From: Aphrocallistes beatrix
Taxonomy: Eukaryota; Porifera; Hexactinellida; Sceptrulophora; Aphrocallistidae
NCBI GenBank assembly: GCA_963281255.1
Contig: OY725500.1
Span: 1,674,001-1,738,000, forward strand
Direction: 5' to 3'
Length of the DNA stretch: 64,000 nt
Shown here: piece after piece, positions 11,137-21,345 of the stretch
Layout of the letters: each line of letters opens with the position of its first letter
Position numbering within the stretch: the stretch's first letter is position 1
Made by a program: the position numbers and the translations under genes
Notes under the pieces: generated by a model
Databases searched by the model: none
Seen by the model: the letters and a program-made list of their open reading frames with translations, nothing else
Told to the model about the DNA's origin: nothing

Positions 11137-11906
11137 CAGGGTGGCTTGTAAGTTCTGTCCCAAGCTTTATTAGGTATAAAATTTCTTAAACTCAAACAAT
11201 CTTAGTTATTATGGTCTTTAGATATTGTAATTCGAATATTTTCAATGATTTTAAAAGATTTTTCGATTCTATGACTTAGAAATATGTTTGTATGGTGAAT
11301 TTTGAGAAAAAAAAATGTGTCCTGGCACGCAGCGAAAATCGTGAATCAGGGCCCATTGCTTTTCAAGTTATCTTCTCAGAGTGTTCAAATCCTAGGAAAA
11401 ATTACCTCACACATTTTCCTCGAACACTATAAATTTGTAGAATTATAGAATGTTTAGATCAGTATATATTGAGGACCTTTTGGATCAGATTTTTTGGTGA
11501 TGTGAAAAAAAGTGCCATTTTGGGTGATTTTGCAAAATGTACCTAATTTGAAGTCGTGAAATAATCACTTTATCTCGTTTCTGATAATGAATGCAATGGA
11601 TTTGTGAAATATTTCAATGGTGAATAAAAGGTATCTGGTGCTAAATCGTCATGGAAGATCGATTTTAGAGACAGTTTTTATAGAAGGAGTGGCCTGGATT
11701 CTCGATTTTCGCTGTGTGCCAGGACACATTTTTTCTCAAAACTACACCATACAAAACATATTTCTAAGTCATAGAATCGAAAAATCTTATAAAATCATTG
11801 AGAATATTCGAATTACAATCTCTAAAGACCATAATAACTAAGATTGTTTAAGTTTAAGAAATTTTATACCTAACAAAGCTTGGGACAGAACTTACAAGTC
11901 ATCCTG
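11137..11906. mobile_element. mariner/Tc1-type MITE, 770 bp
   Basis: Inverted repeats of about 250 bp start CAGGGTGGCTTGTAAGTTCT and end AGAACTTACAAGTCATCCTG, flanked by TA on both sides. The arms are highly alike. No transposase is encoded; the open frame at 11617-11841 is a shadow across an arm. Confidence 0.85.
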
Positions 11907-11911
11907 TATAT

Positions 11912-12208
11912 TAGGGATGGGGAAAAATGCATTTTTTTGTTAGATCATGTTCTCTAGGTGTGCGAAAGTTTCCTTAGTACATTTAAAGTAAATTCCCAAA
12001 GTTTCATTCAATTTGTTCAATGTTAACAACTTGCACATTCAAACAGTCGGTGTGTAGGATAATTTGAGGGGGTTTTTATCCGATTTTTTGTATTTTAAAG
12101 CCAATATCTCAATTAGAATGGATGTTAAGTGCATAATATTTATTTTAAGTGTAAATATATTTGTAATACTAACTTATAATCACATTTAACACGATAAACA
12201 CAGGTGAT
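11912..12208. repeat. Left terminal inverted repeat of 3-kb transposon
   Basis: 297 bp matching the complement of 14649-14945 with few differences, ending at ACACAGGTGAT. The transposase gene's stop codon (12219) lies only about 10 bp inside this repeat. Confidence 0.9.
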
Positions 12209-12218
12209 AATGAAACAA

Positions 12219-14093
12219 TTATACTAGATAGTCCTTCTTCATTGCGAATGAAGGCATCTCCTGTCTGGAATTTACTGTATTGACAACCATTCCATGTCGA
12301 TTATCATGCCCGTAAACTTGTTTTGATGCTATTGTCACTTCTTTCACTGCTCTCTCAACTCCTTGTGAATGGCAGGGGTATTTTGAAATGTGAATGGTTT
12401 CAGTTTTCGATTTGATGATATCTTCATTAGAAAGAATATCTAGCATTGGAGGTGGTGATATAGTAGTCTCACACTCAGACCAAGTTATCATATCCATGTA
12501 ATTTTCCGCTTGAAAATTTATTTTAGGAACTACAAATTGGAAGCTACTAAGAGGATGTTTTCAGGATGAGCAAAGAATCCATTTCTCTGAATTATCGGGT
12601 ATATAATCTGCTTGTCAGTTGGAGAAAGAAATCGTGTTAGAGTGATATAGTACGTAGAATAGGTTATGACTCCCATCTGTACAATAAGGATTACTCTTGA
12701 CTCAAAACCACATGGGGGCGTATATATTCAATAAATAATTGACTATCTTGGTTAGATTTATTGATGGTTCTCTACTGGACATGTACAGTCTTAAACACAC
12801 GATTTGCAGTTAACCATCGAGAATGATTTAGTGGGCAAATTATGTTCGATGCAAAGCTCATATCAGACAGTTCCGGACCTCCTTGAATAGCAAGACAAGC
12901 TTCATACAAATATAATTGGTCAGTACTAAGATATTTTAGTATATCCTGTGAAATCGGTGCCACTCTCCCTGGAACCGGAATGAATTTTACAATAGGAAAT
13001 TTATGAACTTCCCCATGAAGTTGTGATCCAATTTCTCCACTAAAGTGGAGCAAACATATGAGCCATTGGAGCGGGCGATCTAATTCAGATTCAATACGAG
13101 CAATGACTCCAGCATGTTTTCCAACATTAACATTCGTACCTTCAGCCAGTATTGAATGAATCGTTTTATCAGATTCCGTATTATAAATTACTGACATCAG
13201 TTCCTTTGAAATATCTTTAGAACATCTTGATTCAGGAGAGATATGGTCAACATAGTCCCTGGTTCGGAAGTTATGACACAATGTTCTTCTTTGAGTGATG
13301 CACGACTCTGTTGTGTGACACCAAATGCGTCTTCTACATTGTTGATAGACAATGTTTCATCTTTGCGGCCACCAAATCCGATGCAAGTCAAATTTGTTAG
13401 GTCTTCTGATCGTATTCGAATTTCTTTCCTTCGATATCTAACCTTATCTCTAGAAAGAATCTTCTCAGTAGTCAGCAAATCAAGGTCCTGAAGAACTGCA
13501 TTTGCAATTGCACAACCAGCAGTGTCACTTATTGAGAACCTGTCAAGTACTTTACACAAATGAGGATATGAAAATCGATTTTGTTTTCCACTTTGTGGCA
13601 ATCTGCTAGAACATGGATAAAATTCGTCATCATCTTCATCGCTCTCTTCTCCCTGAATCTCGCTGGGTATTTCATCATTCTCAATGCAAAACAGATCAGG
13701 AGTATTGTCTCTAACATTCCCGTAACTTTGCAATTGTCGTTGTTGCTCTCTGCACTCTCGAGCTTGGATTTTGGCTGTAGCTAGATTATCAATACCCCCA
13801 ATAAATTGATTTCTGATGATCTTTTGATCGCAATAAAATTCCCATTCCATATTAGGGATTTTAACTTTGCATCTGCAATTCGCTCTGGTAATATTGTTAT
13901 CGAAGCATCTGCAAGGGCTGACATCAAACAATAGTTTAAATTTGGATAATTCGTTCTCGAAGTTTCCCAAAATCCTATTGCTTTGAAAGCGCGTTGATAG
14001 AGTCTGAGCCGTACTACAGAGGGTTCTAATTTTGTTGGATATGCTGTGAGGTTTATTAATAGTTGGAATACTTCCCATGTTCAACCTCTGCAC
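12219..14093 (-). pseudogene. Transposase-like protein of the 3-kb transposon (unassigned family)
   Basis: The minus-strand gene fills the space between the terminal repeats. Its first 298 codons (14093 to 13197) hold a CRC/CRC cysteine cluster (C61, C63, C73, C75) followed by MEWEFYCDQKIIRNQ, then an acidic linker. A frameshift at 13197-13281 leads to a 169-codon frame with VDHISPESRCSKDIS, AEGTNVNVGKHAG and PLQWLICLLHFSGE, which looks like an RNase-H-type core. After a stop at 12772 homology continues, with further stops, to a C-terminal segment (12497-12219) with KYPCHSQGVERAVKEVTIAS. I recall proteins of this layout as widespread unannotated sequences in arthropods; a DDE role is inferred from its place inside terminal repeats. 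About four breaks, otherwise full length (about 620 codons). Confidence 0.7.
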
Positions 14094-14648
14094 AACTTCA
14101 TCTGAAACTATTTCGCAGAAAATTTACTTTATTGTAATAAAGTAAATTTTCTGTAATCAAGATTCCGATGGTAAAAAAATGATTTTACCACGTCATTACA
14201 TGTTGGTAATTGGTTAATGGGCATTTCAGACGATGACCCGAATAAATTATGTTCGCATTGCTGCCGAGTTAGAGGCATTTGAAATCAATTATAGAAACAG
14301 GAACAAATATGTATAAATATCAGAATTACGATAGTGTGAAATTCAAACACTAAATACCTAACAAATAATGAAATGGCCATTGATAGATTCCTGTGATAAA
14401 CTTCATTTTCCAAGTAGAGTGGGTCATATTACCTTTCACCACATGTAATATGATAATACGGATTCCAAATATTTCAAATAGTATCGTGGTTGATAATTAA
14501 GAGGGAGAAAAAATGTACTAGTACATGTAGTATATTCGTACAAACAATGATGTAACTGTTCAAACCCAAATCAAAGCAATAAATCTCAATATTACGTAAT
14601 GTGTTGGTTATCCAGTATTACTGTTTAAATTAGGCACAGATTACCGGA

Positions 14649-14945
14649 ATCACCTGTGTTTATCGTGTTAAACGTGATTATAAATTAGCATTACAAATAT
14701 ATTTACACTTAAAAATAAAATTATACACTTAACATCCATTCTAATTGAGATATTGGCTTTAAAATACAAAAAATAGGATAAAAACCCCCTCAAATTATCG
14801 TACACACCGACTGTTGGAATGTGCAAGTTGTTAACATTAAACAAATTGAATGAAACTTTGGGAATTTACTTTAAATGTGCTAAGGCAACTTTCGCACACA
14901 TAGAGAACATGATCTAACAAAAAAATGCATTTTTCCCCATCTCTA
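14649..14945. repeat. Right terminal inverted repeat of 3-kb transposon
   Basis: Inverted partner of 11912-12208. It begins at ATCACCTGTGTTT and ends CCCCATCTCTA directly against the 8-bp duplication CTGTATAT. Confidence 0.9.
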
Positions 14946-14953
14946 CTGTATAT

Positions 14954-15467
14954 ATGTATACAAGCGCGCTTCGCTTGCTTGCGGTGCGCGGCTAGCGCAC
15001 ACTTTGCGTCCGCCAGAGGCTCCCTTCAGTCTCCTGGAGTCACATTGGTTAATTATAAGGGAGATAACATCTCTAAATACGACTGTCATACTTTTATGAT
15101 CGATATCGCACGAAAAATCACCAAATTTGTCAATTTTAAAAATTTTGAAGCGTAAAGATGACGTCATAACAGAGTGATGAGTCATCTTTTTGATGATAGT
15201 TGGAACATATGTTAGGTATGTTAGTATACATATTCAATTAAAGTTTCAGGCTTCTATCTCCTATAATGGCTGAGTTATACTTGAATAACTGTGTTGCTTA
15301 ACTTTTAAAAATGTGACAATGACGTCATAATTCCATGATGAGTCGACATTTTGCTCTGAGCTCAGAACTTACTGGAGCCATAGCAAAAAGACTCCCACAA
15401 GCTAAAAATCAGCCTTCTACGCCTGGCAGTTTCTTCAATCAATTCGTTACAGAGAGATATAAATATA
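14954..15467 (+). repeat. Abundant GC-head repeat, full body (copy resumed after nest)
   Basis: Head AAGCGCGCTTCGCTTGCTTG, then the ACACTTTGCGTCCGCC hairpin, then a body with TGACGTCA (about 15168), ATGAGTCAT (about 15178), a second TGACGTCA (about 15320) and GATGAGTCGAC. It closes with TTCTTCAATCAATTCGTTACAGA and an AT stretch. Its 5' tag lies at 11101-11136 on the far side of two inserted elements. Confidence 0.9.
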
Positions 15468-15477
15468 TACTTAGTAT

Positions 15478-15985
15478 ACACAAGCGCGCTCCGCTTGCTT
15501 GCGCTGCGCGGCTAGCGGACACTTTGTGTCCGCCAGAGGCTCCCTTCGGTCGCCTGGGGTCACATTGATTAATTGTAAGGGAGAGAGCATCTCTAAATAT
15601 GTCTGTCCTACTGTGAAAATCGATATCACTCGAAAAATCACCAAATTTGTCAATTTTTAAAATTTTGATGAGTAATGATGAAGTCATAGCGAAGTGATGA
15701 GTCATCATTTTTTGATGATTGTTGCATCATATTTGAGCCGTGTTAGTATACAGATTCTATTAAAATTTCAGCCTTCTATCTCCTATAATGGCTGAGTTAT
15801 GTCCGAATAACTGTGTTGCTTAACTTTTAAAAAGGTGACAATGACGTCATAATTCCATGATGAGTCGACATTTTGCTCTGAGCTCAGAACTTACTGGAGC
15901 CATAGCGAAAAAACTCCCACATGCCAAAAATCAGCATTCTGCGCCCGGCAGTTTCTTCAATCAATTCGTTACAGATATATATATA
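15478..15985 (+). repeat. Abundant GC-head repeat, full copy
   Basis: Tandem neighbour of the previous copy with the same order: head, CACTTTGTG hairpin, body, CGTTACAGATATATAT end. The first CRE-like site is altered here (GATGAAGTCATAG) while the second (AATGACGTCATAATTCC) is intact. Confidence 0.9.
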
Positions 15986-15997
15986 TATATATACACA

Positions 15998-16575
15998 AAC
16001 ATTAATCGAGTTTTAATAGTAAGGATATATACACATCCTTACTATTAAAACTCGATTACTGTGTGTGTGTATATATTAACAAGCGCGCTTCGCTTGCTTG
16101 CGCTGTGCGGCTGGCGCACACTTTGTGTGCGCCGGAGGCTCCCTTCAGTCGCCTGGGGTCCATTGGTTAATTATATGGGAGATAACATCTCTAAATACGT
16201 CTGTCCTACTGTTATGATCGATATCGCGCGAAAAATCACCAAATTTGTCAATTTTAAAATTTTTGAAGCGTAATGATGACGTCAAAACAGAGTGATGAGT
16301 CATCATTTTTTGATGGTAGTTATATCATATGTGTGGTATTATAATATGCACATTCTATTAAAATTTCAGCCTTCTATCTCCTATAATGGCTGAGTTATGC
16401 TCGAATAACTGTATTGCTTAACTTTATAAAATGTGACAATGACGTCATAATTCTATGATGAGTTAACAGTTTCATCTGAGCTCAGAACTTACTGGAGCCA
16501 TAGCCAAAACACTCCCACATGCCAAAAATAAGCTTTCTGGGACTGGCAGTTTCTTCACTCAATTCGTTACAGAGA
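15998..16575 (+). repeat. Abundant GC-head repeat, full copy with tag
   Basis: A back-to-back pair of the 5' tag (ATTAATCGAGTTTTAATAGT at 16001-16020, then its inverse at 16036) precedes a complete head and body. The second CRE-like site reads AATGACGTCATAATTCT. Third unit of the tandem run. Confidence 0.85.
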
Positions 16576-16579
16576 TATA

Positions 16580-16690
16580 TATATATCTCCTTACTATTAA
16601 AACTCGATTAATCTATACAAGCGCGCTTCGCTTGTTTGCGCTGCGCGGCTGACGGACACTTCGTGTCCAAATATGTGATTCACTATGTTA
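16580..16690 (+). repeat. Abundant GC-head repeat, tag plus head
   Basis: Shows the tag CCTTACTATTAAAACTCGAT only about 10 bp upstream of the head AAGCGCGCTTCGC, defining the normal 5' structure. The body is absent after GGACACTTCGTGTCC. Confidence 0.8.
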
Positions 16691-17076
16691 TTAAACTGTC
16701 GGCGTAATACATTCAAACCATTATAAAGGAGAATGATGAAACATAAATCCCGGCAAATTAAATCCACTTGAATAAAAATAACAAGTTAAAACAAGGGCAT
16801 AGCTAGACATTTCTCAAGAGGTGGGCAGACTTAAAAATGTAAAGTTTAGGTAGACACAAAGCGAGCGTAGCGGGCGTCCGTAAGGGGGTTTTCGGGGGTT
16901 TACCTTCCAAGAAAAATGTTAAGTTCTTAAATGTTAACATATTGATCTACAGTTGTTTTGTCTTTTGTTTAGCAATTTTTCCACTTAATTAATTCTATTT
17001 GGAGGTAAATATTCATCGCGATTATGCCGACAGTCATTCTTAGCCATTCTTAGTTCAGTCGTTCATAGTTCTAGCA

Positions 17077-17668
17077 TAGTCTACTGCATATAAGGCCTCA
17101 CAGTAACTTGCGGATTTTGGACTAGAGATGTGGTAGAAAATGGTTGAATTAATACATGAGCTGACTTAAATCATTAATCAAGCACAATAGCCTTAGGAAT
17201 GAATGCATTACCAGCATATATAAATATGGTGTCAAAGTACAGATATCAGTTGCTTAAATTTCGATTAGTCACCATATGATTGCGCAATAGGTTATATTTT
17301 TGACAGATTTAGTGATTTTCAGAGGTCGTTTAAGGGCACTTCTATGTGTTTTAATTAAAAGATTTTTGCACAGAGCTGAGCTATGAATGGTTTGATGCGA
17401 AAACTTTGGAATTTTCATGGAATGTTGCTACCTTCCAGTGTTGCTGTGGAAACGTATTTTGGTCAGTTGGGGTCATATGTTGAAACCGCAGGAGCAAGAC
17501 ATTCAAATTTAGCCCCATTTGATAGCGAATGGACTAGTTCCTATAGGTGAAATATAATTTCGATGTCTAAATTCAATGGTTTACGAGATATTTGACAAAT
17601 GATCAAATGTGATCAATATAATAAATTGTCTAATTACTTGCAAACCATTAAATTTAGACAAATTAATT
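17077..17668. mobile_element. Long-palindrome MITE, left arm only
   Basis: Starts like the complete element at 35359 (TAGTCTACTGCATATAAGGC, then CTCACAGTAACTTGCGG) and runs to the centre near 17610, after which the right arm is lost at a GC-head insertion. About 80 percent similar to the complete copy by eye, hence older. Confidence 0.7.
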
Positions 17669-17716
17669 ATACAAGCGCGCTTCGCTTGCTTGCGGACACT
17701 TTGTGTCCAGAGGCGC
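17669..17716 (+). repeat. GC head only
   Basis: AAGCGCGCTTCGCTTGCTTG joined directly to GGACACTTTGTGTCC, followed by unrelated DNA. It inserted at, or replaced, the right arm of the palindromic MITE. Confidence 0.75.
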
Positions 17717-19856
17717 GTATTTGATCCCATGGATCATAATTAGGCGTATGATTTTTGGGGGCTAGGCGGGCGGCATACGCCTACTTAGGCGTGTGATATA
17801 AAACATATATAAAATTGCTATATAAAAATGAGTCTAAGCGCGTAGAAAAATGGTGACGTCCATTTAGGCGTATGACTTTGGAAAGCTGGATGAAACCCTG
17901 ATTGTAATGTACTTGTATACGCGTTGAAATCAATTTAAGATGTGTATATTAAGTGTTTAATTAAGTAATTGTGGGGTGTGCGATGCGGGAAAGGTGAGTT
18001 GTTAGTAGTTTTTTAAAGAAAGGGAGTAAAGGGGCATTCCGAATGCACGGAGGGAGATTCCATTCAACAGGCGCAGCTAAAGTGAATACACGATCGCCCT
18101 GAGTTTTGGAAGATTTGATAGTAGGATCTTCAAGGAGGATGGCTTTGAATGATCGTAGAGTGCGATTGGATGTCTTAACCTGTTTGAGTTGGCTGATATA
18201 ATCCGGAGTGATATAATCCGGAAAATGCGATGTTAACAGGCAGCCAGTGGAGGTTGATAAGAAGAGGAGAAGCGAGAAGGAACGGGAAACATTGTAGATA
18301 GGTCTGGCTGCACTGTTCAGGACTCGTTGGAGTCGAGCTACTAGGGATGAGTGGGAACCATACAAGAGACTGTTAGACTCATAAAGACATGATGTGCTAA
18401 GAGCATTAAGGAAAGTTTCACAGACTCGCCTAGAGAGATACTTTCTAATACGCTGGATGTTATAGATCCAGAAGAAGCAGGAGGAGGCAACTTTGCTGAT
18501 CTGAGTAGACATTGAGAAGGTGTTGTCCAGCCAAGTTCCTAGATTCTGTACTTCTTTGGAAGAAGAGATTCTCGACTCACCAACAGAGATACTATCAGTT
18601 TGAATCTTAGATATTTGTTGACGAGTCCCCATTATAAGGAACTCACTCTTGGTGTCATTGATAAGCAACTTGCAGGTGAGGAGCCAAGAACGGATCGCAG
18701 AGATGCAAGATTGGATGGCGGAGAAGGCAGAATCTTCAGAAGAGATGGAATTGGGTTTAAAAGAAAGATATACCTGAGTATTGTCGGCATAGCAGTGCAT
18801 GTCGGGGAGGTGGGACCTAATAAGTTCGAAAAGAGGACAGGTATAGTAGAGACTAAAGAGAAGCGGATCATGCATTTGAATCAATGGTGGAACGGGTGTT
18901 GTTTACCTTAAGAACAATGAAGTTGGCGAGTTCCTGAGAAAGAGCAGCCCTATCAGCATGCGGTGGTAGGGCCTGTTGCTGGTGTAGGCCGAGCAGTGAG
19001 TTAGCCATACGGAAGAGTGAGCGCTGGTCATGACAGGACTGACTAATCCAATCAGAATATAAAATGCGACGTTTCCTGTTCATCAGGTCAGTCACAAGAT
19101 TCCCCTGATGCTTCAATTCAGCCAAATGGTCAGGGTCATTAGACTGGCGCCACTTCCGTAAAGTCTTCCATCTTGCTCGCTTGGCCTACTTGATGCTACT
19201 GGTGTACCAAGGGACACGGGGAAGGGATACTATGGTTTTGGTTCGCGGCGGAGCATGCTGATCATAGATGGAAGATAGAGTACTGCTATTTGATGCTATA
19301 AGTTCCTGAAGATGAACAGGTGGGTTAGCACAGAGATCAGAGTAAGCGAGATCAGCAAGAAAGATTGGGAAGTTGATGGATTTGGAACGATTGTGGTCAG
19401 AGAATAGATCAGGGGTTCTTAACCTTTTTGTCCTTACGCCCCCCTTTTATAACCATTAAATCATTATGCCCCCTTGACTTGGAAATCTATTTGTTAAATG
19501 TACATATTTTAATTATTTTGATTAATTGAGTAACTGATTAATTGATTGGGTAAAGTATTATTGAATTAGTGGAGGGTTGTAAATACCGGTTAGGGAGGTA
19601 TAAATTGTCTATAGGATATACATACTATACATACACACTGAAGTCCCATTATAACCAAGTGGGTTATAACGAGGTGGATATTTGTCCCTTTTAAAATCAG
19701 ATTCTAAATTCACATTATGGATGATATTCGAGGCACCAAGCTTCAAATGTAAGTACTAGCCATGTCAAAATTTAATGATTTATACACTTGAAAAAATCAA
19801 AATGCTAAATACGAAATCAAATGCCACGCCCCCTGAAATGATCATGAGTCCATAGG

Positions 19857-20204
19857 CGTCGTAAACTTTATTTCCTACCCTTTGGATTGCCCGGCCACAA
19901 TAATTCAGGGCCGTTCAGTCAGTTAATCGGGCCGTATCTTCAGCTGATCCAGCGTTACCGTCAGCCAAATGGGCCGTGACCCTTGATCTACATGAGGAAT
20001 TATTAACAACCAATTACCAGTACATAATAGCACTAAGCTTTTTACCGGGTAGTACCCGGTCTTTTTACCGGGTAGCACCCGGCATTAGACCGGGTAGTAC
20101 CCGGTCATTTACCGGGTAGCACCCGGGAGACCGGGTACTACCCGGCATTCCCTCTGGGCCGCCCGGCCATTGCCGGGTAACCGGGTGGGTTACGACGCCT
20201 ATGA
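19857..20204. mobile_element. Insert with ATAGGCGTCGTAA ends inside hAT MITE
   Basis: Terminal inverted repeats ATAGGCGTCGTAA and TTACGACGCCTAT, with GATCATGA on both outer sides (a probable 8-bp duplication, a few bases offset on the left). It holds the CCGGG hairpin array in its right half. Confidence 0.65.
20043..20190. repeat. Array of ACCGGGTA-TACCCGGT palindromes
   Basis: About five consecutive perfect or near-perfect palindromes of the form ACCGGGTAGTACCCGGT or ACCGGGTAGCACCCGG, spaced by 3-6 bp, followed by GCCGGGTAACCGGGTGGG. Each unit can form its own hairpin. Strikingly GC-rich against AT-rich surroundings. Confidence 0.85.
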
Positions 20205-20497
20205 TCATGACGCCCCCCAGGTTAAGAACCTCTGGAATAGATGGACAGGAACTGGTTCAGAGAGGATGATGTTGTCAGAACTGGACATTATACGATTGAG
20301 AATGTGACCCTTCTCATGAGTTGGCTGATTCACATGCTGGATTAAAGATAGAGAACGCAGGAGCTCGGAGAATTGTAGAGACGGGTGTCAACATAGATAT
20401 TGAAGTGGGATGTCAACATAGATATTGAAGTCTCCAATTATTATTAGGAGGTTTTAGCGGAGTGGGAAGAAGAGGAGAGCGAGAATGTGAAGAGACA

Positions 20498-20580
20498 GCC
20501 CATGTGTTAGTTCAACCATCTTCAACCGCATCCCTAGTCCAAATCAGCAAGTTAGTGTGAGGCCTTATATGCAATTGCTA
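20498..20580. mobile_element. Right tip of long-palindrome MITE
   Basis: Contains CCGCATCCCTAGTCC and GTGAGGCCTTATATGC, matching the outer right end of the complete copy at 35359-36436. The rest is absent. Confidence 0.6.
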
Positions 20581-20957
20581 TGGTTCTAGCTTTGAATTTA
20601 CAACTTAAAATGCCTCAGGAGAATCTAAGAGAGATGTCCGCAACTGTTCTTTTTACATCACCTATCTCAGCTCCAGCTACAAAACACGCCAGGGTTTTAG
20701 ACCTCCTCCACAATCTCAGTTTGCTCTACTGGTACTTGTTACGCACTTCAAGTATGAACAACTGCGTGGAAAACATAATCAGCTCTCGCTGCAAAGCTTT
20801 AGCGAAACTCGTTGTGTGTGCAAAAACGCAACCTGTTATAGTGTATACTCTAATTTGTCAATCATTGTGGATGTTCTTGAACACTTTGTACAAAGTCTTC
20901 TTCATCGATACCTACTTTGTGACAGAACTCTACGAAATGGAATTGATCTTTGATTGA
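20580..20957 (+). other. Unassigned 125-codon open frame
   Basis: Uninterrupted frame with Ser, Leu and Cys-rich composition. No domain is recognised, and the reverse strand also has long near-open stretches, so this may be part of a decayed transposon gene rather than a host gene. Confidence 0.2.
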
Positions 20958-21109
20958 TTGCTATTAGCATCTAGAACAATTTGAAATTTTTGTCTTGATT
21001 TACAAGTACGTAGTTATATTTAAAATACTAGTGTTCGTGGTTATTATATTATTTTCTGAAACAAAAGAGCCAGAACCGCAGTTCTTGGTCCAGAGGGTTT
21101 GTCTCAAAG

Positions 21110-21345
21110 CCCCTTGATGAACCGCCAATGCAGGCAGACAAGGCTGGTTAATTATCCAACAGGCCAAAATAATCGATCTTTTAGAGCGATTGGTCCGATG
21201 AGTATCCTTGGTTGGAAGATAGTACGAAGGAAGATGCCATATACTGCTACGCATGCAGACACTACAACACAGGTTGTCGGATTGGAAAATCAAATCCTTG
21301 CCTCTCCAATCAAGAAAAACAATTACAATTTATACGAATTCTAAG
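21110..21345 (+). pseudogene. hAT transposase remnant (TTF-type zinc finger)
   Basis: In one plus-strand frame WSDEYPWLEDSTKEDAIYCY is followed by ACRHYNTG, the hallmark TTF-type zinc finger (W-x3-YPWL then C-x2-C) of ZMYM/DUF4371-type hAT transposases. The piece just upstream matches in a neighbouring frame. No catalytic region follows before AT-rich DNA, so only the N-terminal finger is left. Confidence 0.6.

Larger units (their letters stand above)
11912..14945. mobile_element. 3,034-bp DNA transposon, 297-bp TIRs, 8-bp TSD
   Basis: It begins TAGGGATGGGGAAAAATGCA and ends with the inverted match TGCATTTTTCCCCATCTCTA. The terminal repeats are 11912-12208 and 14649-14945. It is flanked by an exact 8-bp direct repeat CTGTATAT (11904-11911 and 14946-14953), i.e. 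a target-site duplication that includes the last bases of the neighbouring MITE. It carries one transposase-like gene on the minus strand. The 8-bp duplication and TAGGG tip fit hAT- or P-like cut-and-paste elements, but the terminal repeats are far longer than typical for hAT, so the superfamily is left open. Arms are well matched, suggesting fairly recent insertion. Confidence 0.9.
19410..20234. mobile_element. hAT-type MITE, 825 bp, inside the LINE
   Basis: Ends CAGGGGTTCTTAACCTTTTTG and GGTTAAGAACCTCTG, flanked by an exact 8-bp duplication GAATAGAT (19402-19409 and 20235-20242). The LINE endonuclease frame resumes on either side. It contains a further insert at about 19857-20204. Confidence 0.9.
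17961..20510 (-). pseudogene. L2/CR1-like LINE, endonuclease-RT ORF, internally deleted
   Basis: Read on the minus strand from about 20510: an apurinic-type endonuclease segment with GDFNIYVD (about 20420) and, beyond an inserted MITE, LFSDHN (about 19395). A linker follows (LADLAYSDLC, RARWKTLRKWRQSNDPD) and an 85-codon frame 19125-18868. That frame then joins an RT C-terminal half (18884-17961) containing HCYADNTQVYLSF, a variant of the YADD box, and SWLLTCKLLINDTKSEF. The central RT palm upstream of the YADD region is deleted at about 18870-18885. The 3' end lies below 17961. LINEs of this type move by target-primed reverse transcription; this copy is dead. Confidence 0.85.

Noticed and set aside
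14925-15708. Open frames of 60-90 codons across the abundant repeat (both strands)
   Set aside because: They recur with each repeat copy, start in the GC head and have no stop-free extension. Shadow of repeat composition.
18600-18911. 103-codon plus-strand frame
   Set aside because: Antisense shadow of the LINE reverse-transcriptase frame.
20580-20957. 125-codon open frame as a gene
   Set aside because: No domain, unusual Ser/Leu/Cys composition, and the opposite strand is also nearly open. Kept only as an unassigned low-confidence entry.
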